A stretch of 64,000 bases of DNA, from positions 1,240,001 to 1,304,000 of the forward strand of contig NZ_CP163302.1 in NCBI RefSeq assembly GCF_041022165.1, written 5' to 3'. Source of the DNA: Sinomonas sp. P10A9 (GTDB lineage: Bacteria; Actinomycetota; Actinomycetes; Actinomycetales; Micrococcaceae). Shown here in pieces: positions 8,748 through 18,607 of this stretch (positions are counted from its first letter, which is position 1; each line of letters begins with the position of its first letter). The notes below the pieces were generated by a model that had not been told where the DNA came from, did not search any database, and worked only from the letters and a program-made list of their open reading frames with translations. A program made the position numbers and the translations under genes.

Positions 8748-9865
8748 GATCGCTTCTGCCTCTCTGTACTTTCGGGTGCCTCCGGCGCGGTGCCTGCGGC
8801 TGGAGCCGCCGTCGGATCCTGCGCGGGAGCTTGGTGCGGGGAGTGCCCCGCGGTCGGTTGGGGAGAGCCCCGACGTGCGAGGCGTCGGATCATCCGGGGA
8901 AGGCTCACGAGCCCGTCAGGCAGGAGGAACAGCACGGCGAGCAGGATGACGCCCTGGCTGATCGTCGTGTAATTCGGGTCGATCTGGTTCGTCCACTGCG
9001 GGACGAGGATGTAGTACGCGCCGCCGATGAGCGAGCCGACGATGCTGCCGGCCCCGCCGATCACCATCGCGGCGAGGAGGCTGATGGAGTGTCCGAAGCT
9101 GAGGGTCTCGGGCGAGGTGTACTGCACCACCGCGAGGTAGAGGAAGCCGCTCGCCCCGCCGAAGACCGAGGCGATGGTGAACGCTAGGACCTTGGTCCAG
9201 TACGGCGAGATCCCCATCGAGGCCGCGACCGCCTCGTTGCCCTTCACCACGGCGAACGCCCGCCCGTACTTCCCGCGCACGAGCTTCCGTGCGAGCAGGA
9301 AGCCTCCCGCGGTCACGACCAGGACGATGTAGTACTGCCACTGGTCGTTGAACAGCCCAGACCAGTCCGGCGCGTTGGAGAAGATGGCGGAGATGCCCTG
9401 GGAGCCGCCCGTGATGTCCGAGAAGCGCTTGGCGAGTGGCACGCCCACGATCGGAAGCGCGATCGTGACCATCGCTATCGCGAGGCCGCCCAGGCGGGCA
9501 GCGGCGAGGGCAACGACGAGCCCCACGATCCCCGCGATCAAGCAGGCCGCGATGAACACGAGCACGATGTTCCACCCCTGCGTCACCCCGTACGCCGTGA
9601 CGTAGGCGCCGAGGCCCACGAAGAAGATCTGCCCGAGGTTGACCTGCCCGGTGTAGCCCATCACGATGTTCAGCCCGAGCACGGCCACGGCGTAGACGCC
9701 GATCCTGATGAGGGTCTGGTTGGCGATCTGCGGCAGGATGAACGGCGCCGCGAGCAGGACGACGGCCACGAGCACGACGACGCCGACGCGCACCCACCGC
9801 GATGAGAGGACGGACCGCGTGCGCCCGGGGGACGGCGCGCGCCGGGAGGAGGATGCTGTGCTCAT
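8744..9865 (-). CDS. livM: Branched-chain amino-acid-type ABC transporter permease (LivM-like)
   Basis: 373 residues, about nine or ten membrane segments, typical LivM order. GYTGQVNLGQIFFVGLGAY near residues 78-96 is the conserved LivM signature and GAGSIVGSLIGG lies near residue 275. After the last membrane segment is an unusual 50-residue Pro/Ala/Thr-rich cytoplasmic tail (residues about 325-373) with no known role. It overlaps the next gene (substrate-binding protein) by 4 nt and shares base 9865 with livH upstream. Pairs with LivH to form the translocation pore. Confidence 0.9.
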   Translation of the reverse strand: MSTASSSRRAPSPGRTRSVLSSRWVRVGVVVLVAVVLLAAPFILPQIANQTLIRIGVYAVAVLGLNIVMGYTGQVNLGQIFFVGLGAYVTAYGVTQGWNIVLVFIAACLIAGIVGLVVALAAARLGGLAIAMVTIALPIVGVPLAKRFSDITGGSQGISAIFSNAPDWSGLFNDQWQYYIVLVVTAGGFLLARKLVRGKYGRAFAVVKGNEAVAASMGISPYWTKVLAFTIASVFGGASGFLYLAVVQYTSPETLSFGHSISLLAAMVIGGAGSIVGSLIGGAYYILVPQWTNQIDPNYTTISQGVILLAVLFLLPDGLVSLPRMIRRLARRGSPQPTAGHSPHQAPAQDPTAAPAAGTAPEAPESTERQKRS

Positions 9866-10746
9866 CAGACGCGAACCACGACTTTCCGCCCGAACAGGCC
9901 TTGCGGACGGACGATCAGGATGACGAAGATCAGGACGAAGGGCACCGCGATCTTGAGGTCGTGCCCGACGGCCGGCACGTACACCGAGACAAGGTTCTCG
10001 AGGACGCCGATCGCCCAGGCCGCGGCGACCGCGCCGATCGGGCTGTCGAGGCCGCCCAGGATGACGGCGGCGAGTGCGTAGACGAGGGCGCCGTCGAGCA
10101 TGCCCGGGGTCAGGGTCAGCTGTGGGCCGACGAGGGCTCCCGCGATCGCTCCGAGTGCCGCCGCGAGCCCCCAGCCGACCATGAGCATCCGCCCCACCGG
10201 GAGCCCGGACAGCGCGGCGGAGTCTGGATTGTCCGCGACGGCGCGCAGCGCAAGGCCCAGCTTGGTGCGCATGAAGAGCAGCTGGAGCAGGGCCATGATC
10301 GCCACGATCGTGATGGTGGTCGCGAGGGACCTCACGCTCACCACCGCCCCGAGGATATTGACGCCAGTGAGGGGGAACAGCGAGGGGAACTGGAGGTTGT
10401 TGTACCCCCAGAGCACGGCGGCGATGCCCGTGACGAGCGTGAGGAGGCCGATCGTGACGACGACGGCGGTGTCCGGGTCCCCGCGCTCGAACCGGCGCAT
10501 GAGGACCCGCTCGACGAGGGCGCCGAGGATGAACGAGCCCGCGATCGCGAGCAGCACCGCGAGGAGGAGCGGCATCCCCGTCTGCTGGAGGGCGTACGCG
10601 ATGTAGGCGCTCAGCACGGCGAGGCCGCCCTGGGCGAAGTTGATGAGGCCCGTCGCCTGGTTCACGAGCACGATGGCGAGGGCGAGGGCGCCGTAGATCG
10701 ATCCGGTCGAGAGTCCGTCGATCACGAGCTGGATGAGGGTCTCCAT
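9865..10746 (-). CDS. livH: Branched-chain amino-acid-type ABC transporter permease (LivH-like)
   Basis: 293 residues, eight or so membrane segments. LivH family hallmarks: IDGLSTGSIYGALALAIVL at the N terminus, NFAQGGLAVLSAY near residue 36, and GGLDSPIGAVAAAWAIG near residue 232. It forms the pore with LivM. The start at 10746 lies 6 nt after the livF stop, and its stop overlaps the livM ATG. All five genes are packed as in standard liv operons. Confidence 0.9.
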   Translation of the reverse strand: METLIQLVIDGLSTGSIYGALALAIVLVNQATGLINFAQGGLAVLSAYIAYALQQTGMPLLLAVLLAIAGSFILGALVERVLMRRFERGDPDTAVVVTIGLLTLVTGIAAVLWGYNNLQFPSLFPLTGVNILGAVVSVRSLATTITIVAIMALLQLLFMRTKLGLALRAVADNPDSAALSGLPVGRMLMVGWGLAAALGAIAGALVGPQLTLTPGMLDGALVYALAAVILGGLDSPIGAVAAAWAIGVLENLVSVYVPAVGHDLKIAVPFVLIFVILIVRPQGLFGRKVVVRV

Positions 10747-10751
10747 CGGGT

Positions 10752-11462
10752 TCAGCCCCCCAGATAGGCGCGGCGGATCTCGTCCATGCCCTTGAGCTCG
10801 GCCGAGGTCCCGGTCAGCACGTTGCGTCCCGTCTCGAGCACCGTCGCGGTGTCGACGAGGGAGAACGCGAGGTTGGCATTCTGTTCGACGACGAGCATCG
10901 CGATGCCGGACTCGACCCGTAGCCTGCGGATCGCCTCGTAGACGGTCTTCGCGGTGCTCGGGGCCAGACCGAGGGACGCCTCGTCGAGGAGGAGCAGTTT
11001 CGGCTTGGCCATGAACGCCCGCCCGACCGCGAGCATCTGCTGCTCGCCGCCCGAGAGCGCGGCGGCCCGCGAGCCGATGCGGTTCTTGAGCTGCGGGAAC
11101 AGGTCGAGGCAGTAGTCGATGTCCCCGGAGATGTTCTTGCGGTCCTTGCGCAGGTAGGAGCCCACGGAGAGGTTCTCCCGCACGGTCAGCTGTGCGAGCG
11201 TCCCGCGGCCCTCCGGCACGTGGGCGATGCCGAGCGCGGCGACCTGGTCGGGACGCAGGCCCCGGATGTCCTTCCCTGCGAACCGGATCCGGCCAGCGGT
11301 CCGGACGGTCCCGCTGATGGCGCGCAGCGTCGTCGTCTTCCCGGCCCCGTTCGCCCCGAGGACGCCGACGGCGCCGCCCTCCGGCACGGTGAGCGAGACG
11401 CCGTCGAGCACCTGGACTGGCCCGTACGAGGCCCTCACCTCGTCGAGCTCAAGCAGCGTCAT
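10752..11462 (-). CDS. livF: Branched-chain amino-acid-type ABC transporter ATPase (LivF-like)
   Basis: 236 residues from ATG 11462; the open frame extends upstream inside livG but the extension is an out-of-frame shadow of livG. Walker A is GANGAGKTTTLRAISG (residues about 35-50), signature LSGGEQQMLAVGRAFM, Walker B KLLLLDEASLGLAP. The short form without the C-terminal LivG extension identifies LivF. The gene overlaps the livG end by 14 nt, implying translational coupling. It powers uptake together with LivG. Confidence 0.92.
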   Translation of the reverse strand: MTLLELDEVRASYGPVQVLDGVSLTVPEGGAVGVLGANGAGKTTTLRAISGTVRTAGRIRFAGKDIRGLRPDQVAALGIAHVPEGRGTLAQLTVRENLSVGSYLRKDRKNISGDIDYCLDLFPQLKNRIGSRAAALSGGEQQMLAVGRAFMAKPKLLLLDEASLGLAPSTAKTVYEAIRRLRVESGIAMLVVEQNANLAFSLVDTATVLETGRNVLTGTSAELKGMDEIRRAYLGG

Positions 11463-12231
11463 CCGCGGCGTCCTTCCCGATGTAGGCCTCGATGACCCGG
11501 GGGTCCGACTGCGCCTCGGCCGCGGTTCCCTCCATGAGCTTGCGCCCGTGGTCGAGGACCACCACGCGGTCGGTGAGCGCCGAGATGAGCCCCATGTGGT
11601 GCTCGACGACGATGATCGTGATGTCCCGTTCGTCGCGGACCTGCTTGACGGTGGTGATGAGCTGCTCGACCTCGCCGTGCGAGAGTCCGGCCGCCGGCTC
11701 GTCAAGGAGCAGGAGAGAGGGCCTCGAGAGCAGGGCCCGCCAGAGCTCGATGCCCTTGTGGAGGCCGTGGGAGAGTTCGTCCGCGGGGAGGCCCGCCGCC
11801 CAGCCCAGCCCGGCGCCGTCGAGCATCGCGAGGGCCTCGGCGCGGATCTCCCGCTCGGCGCGCGCGGTGCGCGGAAGCCCGAGCGCCCACTCGAGCGGGC
11901 CGCCGGGGAGGCGGATGTGGCCGCCGAGCAGCACGTTCTCGAGCACCGTGGCGCGCAGCTGGAGGGCCGGGTGCTGGAACGTGCGGGAGAGGCCGAGGCG
12001 GGCCAGGTGCGCGGGGGAGCGGCGGATCGCCTCGGTGCCGTCGATCGTGATGGACCCCGAGCTCGGCTGATAGTGGCCGCTGATGCAGTTGAACAGGGAG
12101 GTCTTGCCCGCGCCGTTGGGCCCCACGAGCCCGAGGATGGACCCGGGCTCGACCTCGAACCCCACCTCCTGGAGCACCTTGACGCCGCCGAAGTGGAGGT
12201 TGACGTCGTTAAGGCTCAGGCGAGCGGCCAT
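11449..12231 (-). CDS. livG: Branched-chain amino-acid-type ABC transporter ATPase (LivG-like)
   Basis: 260 residues from ATG 12231, chosen because AGGAGG stands 6 nt upstream; a longer frame to 12279 has no such site. Walker A GPNGAGKTSLFNCISG near residue 36, the LivG-type insertion after it, Walker B LLLLDEPAAGLSHGE near residue 160, and the C-terminal extension ending in VIEAYIGKDA, which is typical for LivG. First gene of the livG-F-H-M-substrate-binding operon. A candidate operator lies about 80-100 nt upstream at 12313-12329. Confidence 0.9.
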   Translation of the reverse strand: MAARLSLNDVNLHFGGVKVLQEVGFEVEPGSILGLVGPNGAGKTSLFNCISGHYQPSSGSITIDGTEAIRRSPAHLARLGLSRTFQHPALQLRATVLENVLLGGHIRLPGGPLEWALGLPRTARAEREIRAEALAMLDGAGLGWAAGLPADELSHGLHKGIELWRALLSRPSLLLLDEPAAGLSHGEVEQLITTVKQVRDERDITIIVVEHHMGLISALTDRVVVLDHGRKLMEGTAAEAQSDPRVIEAYIGKDAADDAA

Positions 12232-12294
12232 GCTGTACCTCCTGTTGCGCCGTTGCCCGCGGGATGTGTGGTGGATCACCCATCTGGGTTGAAC

Positions 12295-13107
12295 CTACGG
12301 ATCGGAGACGAGATTGTCAACGATATTGGATGGGGTCTGAAGGCCCTTGTCAGAGAGCCTTTCGAGCCACTCGATCGTGCCGTCTGTCATGGGGCGGGAT
12401 GCCCCGAGAGAGTCGAGGAAGGAGCGGGTGGCGCGCATCTCCGCCGCACGCCGCACGGCATGCCGCTGGGTGCTCTCGAGCAGGTGTTCCACGAGCGCCT
12501 CGCCGGAGGGCCCGAGCTCGGAGGCGATCTGCCCGAGGACCCATTCCCGCGCACCGATCGCCTCGGCGGCAGTGGCGGCCTCGAGGACCGTGGCGGCGAG
12601 TCCCTTCATGAACACGCTGCGCAGGAGCTTGAGCCCCGCCGCGACGCCCGCCTCGGGGCCCACGCCCGTCGTGGGGATCCCCAGTGCCGAGAGGCGGTCC
12701 GTGATTGCCGCCTCGGCAGCCCCGCTCACGATGAGCGGGGTGTCGATGCGGGCCCGGGGGACCGGGGCGAGGATCGCGACGTCGCCGAAGGGGATGCCCG
12801 AGGCCGCGGCCCGCAGTGAGAGCCGGCGCTTCTCCTCGGGGCTGGCGGTGTTCATGTCCGCGAAGATCCCCGTGCCGTCCATCGCGGGCAGGGCCGCGGC
12901 GAGGGCCTCCTGGGCAGCGTGGCCGGTCACGAGGCTCAGGATGAGCTCTGCGCCGTCCACCGCCTCTCCCACGCTGGGTGCGAGGCGGACGCCCGACGGC
13001 GCGGACTCCGCCCGCGGGTCGGTCGCGGTGACGGTTGCTCCCCGCCCTGCGAGGTCCGCGGCGTAGATGCTTCCGGCCTCGCCGAGGCCCAGTACAGCGA
13101 TGCGCAT
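12295..13107 (-). CDS. NAD(P)-dependent oxidoreductase, 6-phosphogluconate-dehydrogenase-like (DUF1932)
   Basis: 270 residues. Rossmann motif GLGEAGSIYAADLAGRG at residues 7-23, then a beta-hydroxyacid-dehydrogenase-like core (ADMNTASPEEKR, GVAAGLKLLRSVFMKGL with the conserved Lys). The C-terminal all-helical part resembles DUF1932. The family oxidises a beta-hydroxy acid with NAD(P)+ or reduces the reverse; the substrate is unknown. It is divergent from the GntR regulator with a 17-bp operator-like site between them, and just upstream of the liv operon, so it may handle an imported compound. Its last codons carry another copy of the same operator motif. Confidence 0.8.
   Translation of the reverse strand: MRIAVLGLGEAGSIYAADLAGRGATVTATDPRAESAPSGVRLAPSVGEAVDGAELILSLVTGHAAQEALAAALPAMDGTGIFADMNTASPEEKRRLSLRAAASGIPFGDVAILAPVPRARIDTPLIVSGAAEAAITDRLSALGIPTTGVGPEAGVAAGLKLLRSVFMKGLAATVLEAATAAEAIGAREWVLGQIASELGPSGEALVEHLLESTQRHAVRRAAEMRATRSFLDSLGASRPMTDGTIEWLERLSDKGLQTPSNIVDNLVSDP
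12313..12329. promoter_or_regulatory. Candidate GntR operator upstream of livG
   Basis: ATTGTCAACGATATTGG matches 13 of 17 bases of the site at 13135. It lies inside the 3' end of the dehydrogenase gene, about 82-98 nt before the livG start, where a promoter for the liv operon would sit. Half sites ATTGT/ACRAT are typical of FCD-type GntR operators. Confidence 0.45.
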
Positions 13108-13134
13108 GCGGTTCTCCCGTGGATTGGTTCTAAG

Positions 13135-13151
13135 ATTGTGGACAAAATTGG
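13135..13151. promoter_or_regulatory. Candidate GntR operator in the divergent promoter
   Basis: ATTGTGGACAAAATTGG with inverted half sites TTGT/ACAA lies between the divergently transcribed dehydrogenase (start 13107) and GntR gene (start 13197). This is the usual place for autoregulation. The motif recurs at 12313 and 15309. Confidence 0.55.
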
Positions 13152-13196
13152 GCCCGGTCTCGGGTCCCTGCCATGGAATCCGGAAGTGAGACCCCC

Positions 13197-13850
13197 ATGT
13201 CGGAACCGGCGGTGAACGACTCGGCTTCCGAGGCGCGCGTGACGGACCTGATCCGCAGCGCGATCGTCGCCGGCGAGTATGCGCCCAACCAGCGGCTCAT
13301 CGAGGCGGACCTGAGCGCGGCGTTCTCCGCGAGCCGGGCCACGGTACGCACCGCCCTCCTCGAGCTGGCGGGCGAGGGGCTCGTGGAGCGGCTCCCCAAC
13401 AAGGGATCCCGCGTGCGGGCGATCTCCCTCAATGAGGCCATCGAGATCCTGGAGGTCCGCATCGGCGTGGAGGGCCTGTGCGCCGCGAAGGTCGCCGAGC
13501 ACCTCACCGACGAGGAGGCGGCGGGCTTCGAGCGGCTGCGGGCGGACATGGTCGCATCCGTCGCGGAGGGCGACCTCGTCGAGTACTCGCGCCTCAACCG
13601 CCTGCTGGACGTCCGCGTCCGCGAGCTCAGCCGGCACGCCACGGCCTCGGATATCCTGGCCCGCCTGCACGCCCAGAGCGTCCGGCACCAGTTCAAGCTC
13701 TCCTCGCGCCCTTCGCGCGCCAAGGTGTCCGTGCTCGAGCACGCCGCCATCATCGACGCGATCCTGACCCGCGACCCCGAGGACGCCGAGCGGGCGGTCC
13801 GGAGCCACCTGCTCAACGTCATCGGGGCCTTGCGCGAGCTCGCGGTCTGA
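13197..13850 (+). CDS. GntR-family transcriptional regulator (FCD domain)
   Basis: 217 residues from ATG 13197 (GGAAG lies 10 nt upstream; an ATG at 13173 would add eight residues but has no ribosome binding site). N-terminal winged helix: VTDLIRSAIVAGEYAPNQRL, SRATVRTALLELAGEGLVE and RLPNKGSRV (residues about 15-75). The C-terminal FCD all-helical ligand domain (residues about 80-210) has its usual metal/ligand residues, a D/N in the first helices and His in SVRHQFK and LEHAAII. FCD regulators usually bind carboxylic acids and repress nearby catabolic genes. Operator-like sites at 12313, 13135 and 15309 suggest that it controls the liv operon, itself and the first demethylase. Confidence 0.88.
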   Translation: MSEPAVNDSASEARVTDLIRSAIVAGEYAPNQRLIEADLSAAFSASRATVRTALLELAGEGLVERLPNKGSRVRAISLNEAIEILEVRIGVEGLCAAKVAEHLTDEEAAGFERLRADMVASVAEGDLVEYSRLNRLLDVRVRELSRHATASDILARLHAQSVRHQFKLSSRPSRAKVSVLEHAAIIDAILTRDPEDAERAVRSHLLNVIGALRELAV

Positions 13851-13871
13851 GCCCGGGCGGCGGCTGCGGCG

Positions 13872-15326
<1,455 letters not shown>

Positions 15327-15436
15327 TTAGATGTCTTGACCGAGGGCTAGGGGCGTGGTTGTCTGGCAGAGACCCCACAGCGTGGCCTGACCCGCCGCGA
15401 GCCGTTTCGAACCTCGGCCGAAAGGAGGGGTCAACG

Positions 15437-16834
15437 ATGACCCCAGAATCTCCCGCAGCATCCGAATCGCTCGCGGACGCGATCGAGCGGGCCGGAGGCC
15501 CCGTCGAGCTCCTGCGGAACCAGGACTGGCCGGCCTTCACGTTCCCGGTTGCCCCGGAGTTCACCAACTGGCGCGACGAGCAACGCGCGTGGAACACCAC
15601 GGTGGCGCTCATGGACCAGTCGCACCACATGACCCAGCTCTTCCTCGGGGGCGCCGACCTCCTGCCGCTGCTCGCGTCCATCTCGCCGAACACGTTCGCA
15701 GCCTTCCGCGCCGGCGTCGCGAAGCAGCTCATCGCCGTCAACCAGGACGGCTACCTCATCGGGGACGGCATCCTGTTCTACAACTCCGACATCGACGGCG
15801 ACCCCGAGGGGCTCGTGCTGATCGGCCATCACCTGCTCATCGACTGGGTCCGCTTCAACGTCGAGAAGGCTGCCGCAGCAGGCCGGGACGTCCACCAGCG
15901 CCTCGAGGCGAATTCCCACATGCGCCAGGGGCCGCCCACGTTCTACCGCTACGAGCTCCAGGGCCCGCGGGCCAACGAGGTCATGGAGAAGGTCTTCGCA
16001 GGTCCGATCCCGGAGATCAAGTTCTTCCACATCGGCGACGTCGAGATCGCGGGCCGTCCCGTCAAGGCCCTCCGCCACGGCATGGCCGGGCAGCCCGGAT
16101 TCGAGTTCTACGGGCCGTGGGAGGACCACGAGACCGTGCTCGACGCGCTCATGGAGGCCGGCGCGGAGTTCGACATCCGCCGCGTCGGGGCGAAGGCCTA
16201 CTCGGCCTCGCCGCTCGAATCGGGCTGGGTGCCCACGCCGTTCCCCGCGATCTTCGACGAGGACTTCGCCGAGTACCGGCAGTGGCTGCCCGCGGCCCGG
16301 GCCGGCTCGATCGGCGGATCGCTCTACTCGACCGACGTCCACGACTACTACATGACCCCCTACGACATCGGCCTGGGCAGGTCGGTCCGGTTCGACCACG
16401 ACTTCCACGGCCGTGCGGCCCTCGAGAAGCACGCGGAGAACCAGAACCGCCGCAAGGCCACGCTCATCTGGCATGCGGATGACGTCGCGGCCGTGGTGCG
16501 CTCGCAGATGGAGCCCGGAACGCCGGCCAAGTACCTCGACTTCCCGAAGGCCCGCTACGGGCTCTTCCAGATGGACGAGGTCCTCCGCGACGGCGCCCGT
16601 GTGGGCATCTCGACCGACGCCGGCTACGTCGCCTTCGACCAGCTCTACATGTCCCTTGCGACCCTCGATACAGACGTGCCCGACGGCACCGAAGTAGAGG
16701 TGGTCTGGGGTGAGGACCCGGTGTCCCGCAAGGCCTCGGTCGACGCCGACCACCGCCAGGTGCGCATCCGCGCGACCGTGGCCCCCGCGCCATACCACGA
16801 GTTCGCCCGCACCGTGTACCGCGCGAACTCCTGA
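15437..16834 (+). CDS. THF-dependent demethylase, LigM/GcvT family (copy 2)
   Basis: 465 residues from ATG 15437, fixed by AAAGGAGGGG ending 6 nt upstream. Same GcvT-fold layout as copies 1 and 3 (FTNWRDEQRAW, MDQSHHMTQLFLGGADL, LIGDGILFYN, LRHGMAGQPGFEFYGPWEDH) but clearly diverged: its own N-terminal region, an insertion near residues 120-130 (DIDGDPEGL), and ALWHADD-type substitutions in the C-terminal half. A different methoxylated or methylated substrate is therefore likely. Transfers a methyl group to tetrahydrofolate if it follows the family. The aldehyde dehydrogenase gene follows in the same direction. Confidence 0.8.
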   Translation: MTPESPAASESLADAIERAGGPVELLRNQDWPAFTFPVAPEFTNWRDEQRAWNTTVALMDQSHHMTQLFLGGADLLPLLASISPNTFAAFRAGVAKQLIAVNQDGYLIGDGILFYNSDIDGDPEGLVLIGHHLLIDWVRFNVEKAAAAGRDVHQRLEANSHMRQGPPTFYRYELQGPRANEVMEKVFAGPIPEIKFFHIGDVEIAGRPVKALRHGMAGQPGFEFYGPWEDHETVLDALMEAGAEFDIRRVGAKAYSASPLESGWVPTPFPAIFDEDFAEYRQWLPAARAGSIGGSLYSTDVHDYYMTPYDIGLGRSVRFDHDFHGRAALEKHAENQNRRKATLIWHADDVAAVVRSQMEPGTPAKYLDFPKARYGLFQMDEVLRDGARVGISTDAGYVAFDQLYMSLATLDTDVPDGTEVEVVWGEDPVSRKASVDADHRQVRIRATVAPAPYHEFARTVYRANS

Positions 16835-16853
16835 CCTGATCTGTACCAGACCG

Positions 16854-16895
16854 GATCTGCAACTGACGTGATCTGCAACTGACGTGATCTGCAAC
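16854..16895. repeat. Short 16-bp tandem repeat before the aldehyde dehydrogenase
   Basis: GATCTGCAACTGACGT occurs twice head to tail (16854-16869, 16870-16885), followed by a third partial copy GATCTGCAAC (16886-16895). It lies directly between demethylase copy 2 and the ribosome binding site of the aldehyde dehydrogenase gene. It could be a slippage product or a set of protein-binding sites. Confidence 0.8.
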
Positions 16896-16914
16896 GGAAA
16901 GGAGAGCAGGAGCC

Positions 16915-18408
16915 ATGACCGAGACGCTCAATACGTCCGCGCCGGTGACCACCGGGCTGTACATCGGGGGAGCCGAGCGGCGGGCCGCCGAGACCCTCGA
17001 GGTCCTCGATCCGGGCAAGCCGGGCGTCGTCGTCGGACACGCCGCCGCGGCCAGCGCCGGTGACGTCGACGACGCGATTGCGGCCGCCAAGGCCGCCTAC
17101 CCCGCGTGGAGCGCCCTGAGCCCGCGGGGGCGTGCCGAGCAGATGCAGGCCGCCCTCGCGGGGATCGCCGAGGCGCGCGACGAGGACGCCGCGATCCTCT
17201 CCCAGGAGAACGGCAAGATCCGCATCGAGGCCTGGGTCGACTCCCTCGTCTTCGAGATCCGTTGGAACCTCGCCCTCGCGCTCGCCGACGAAGTCGATGC
17301 CGCCAAGGTCCTCGGACCGGCGCCCGGCATCCCGGTCACGACGACGGTGGCCTACCAGCCGCTCGGGGTCGTGACCGTGATCGTGCCCTTCAACTGGCCG
17401 ATCGCGATCCTCGGTGCTTCCCTCCCGCACGCGCTCCTCGCGGGCAACACCGCGATCGTGAAGCCGCCGCCCACCACGCCGCTCGCCACGACCCGCGTGG
17501 TCCAGCGCATCGCGGAGAAGCTTCCGCCGGGCGTCCTGAACGTGGTGACGGGCAAGGACGCGGACATGTCCGCGCTCATCACGAGCCCGGACATCGCGAA
17601 GGTCTGCTTCACGGGCAGCGTCGCGGGCGGGAAGCGCATCATGCAGATGGCCTCCTCCTCGCTCACGCGCGTCACCCTCGAGCTCGGCGGCAACGATCCC
17701 GCCGTCATCCTCGAGGACGCGACGCTCGACGACGTCGAGCTCGACCGCCTCTACGCGGCGGTCTTCGACACGACCGGCCAGATCTGCATGAACGCCAAGC
17801 GGATCTACGTGCACCGCTCGCGCCTGGACGACGTTGTCGCGGGGCTCTCGGCGCGGCTCGACAGGGCGGTCATCGGGTACGGGCTGGACGAGGGCACCAC
17901 GATGGGGCCCCTGCACTCGCCCGTGCAGAAGGCATTCGTCGCGGAGCTCATCGAGGAGGCCAAGGCCTCCGGGGCCGAGGTCCGCGAGTTCGGGACGCTG
18001 CCGGCCAGCCCGGAACTGCAGGGCGGCAACTTCCTGCGCCCCGCGATCGTGATCGACCCAGACCCGTCGCTGCGCGTCGTGACGCACGAGCAGTTCGGAC
18101 CCGTCATCCCCGTGATCCCGTTCGACACCGAGGAGGACGCAGTGGCGGCTGCGAACGACACGTGGGCGGGTCTGTGCGGTTCGGTCTGGTCATCCGATCC
18201 CGAGCACGCCAACCGGGTCGGCGGCCAGCTCGAGTGCGGCTACGTGTGGGTCAACGACCACGGCGCCACGCGGCTCGACCTTCGGGCGCCGTTCGGCGGC
18301 ATGAAGCAGTCCGGCTTCGGCCGCGAGCAGGGCATCGAGGGCGTCCGGGCGTTCCAGGACACCCGCTCCATCGCCCACCTCGACCCGGACGCCCTCGCGG
18401 CCGGCTGA
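16915..18408 (+). CDS. Aldehyde dehydrogenase (NAD(P)+)
   Basis: 497 residues with a good GGAAAGGAG-type site upstream. Complete ALDH motifs: oxyanion Asn in VPFNWPIAI (Asn160), coenzyme loop FTGSVAGGK (residue 232-240), general base Glu256 in LELGGNDP, catalytic Cys291 in GQICMNAKR, and C-terminal FGGMKQSGFGRE. It oxidises an aldehyde to the acid. In this setting an aromatic aldehyde such as vanillin, or an aldehyde from the imported compound, is plausible but not proven. Probably co-transcribed with demethylase copy 2; a strong hairpin follows at 18439. Confidence 0.88.
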   Translation: MTETLNTSAPVTTGLYIGGAERRAAETLEVLDPGKPGVVVGHAAAASAGDVDDAIAAAKAAYPAWSALSPRGRAEQMQAALAGIAEARDEDAAILSQENGKIRIEAWVDSLVFEIRWNLALALADEVDAAKVLGPAPGIPVTTTVAYQPLGVVTVIVPFNWPIAILGASLPHALLAGNTAIVKPPPTTPLATTRVVQRIAEKLPPGVLNVVTGKDADMSALITSPDIAKVCFTGSVAGGKRIMQMASSSLTRVTLELGGNDPAVILEDATLDDVELDRLYAAVFDTTGQICMNAKRIYVHRSRLDDVVAGLSARLDRAVIGYGLDEGTTMGPLHSPVQKAFVAELIEEAKASGAEVREFGTLPASPELQGGNFLRPAIVIDPDPSLRVVTHEQFGPVIPVIPFDTEEDAVAAANDTWAGLCGSVWSSDPEHANRVGGQLECGYVWVNDHGATRLDLRAPFGGMKQSGFGREQGIEGVRAFQDTRSIAHLDPDALAAG

Positions 18409-18438
18409 TCCCCAGGGCCGCCCGGCTGAAGCCACCAT

Positions 18439-18493
18439 CTGAGAGTCAGCTCCTGGGAGTCACTAGACGTGACTCCCAGGAGCTGACTCTCAG
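18439..18493. terminator. Perfect 25-bp inverted repeat (terminator-like)
   Basis: Arms 18439-18463 and 18469-18493 are perfect reverse complements of 25 nt around a 5-nt loop TAGAC. It has no T-run, so it is either a factor-assisted terminator or an extragenic palindrome. It separates the aldehyde dehydrogenase from metF. The internal GAGAGTCA/GGGAGTCAC units resemble the 14-bp units at 7363-7418. Confidence 0.75.
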
Positions 18494-18607
18494 GCGTTTG
18501 GGGCGAGGGCGCGGGGTCGGGGCAAAATACCTATAGACATTCCCTATCTACATAGTTACATTCGGAGAAGGACGCACCGTGGCGCCCGAGAACAGGAGTG
18601 ACGGACC

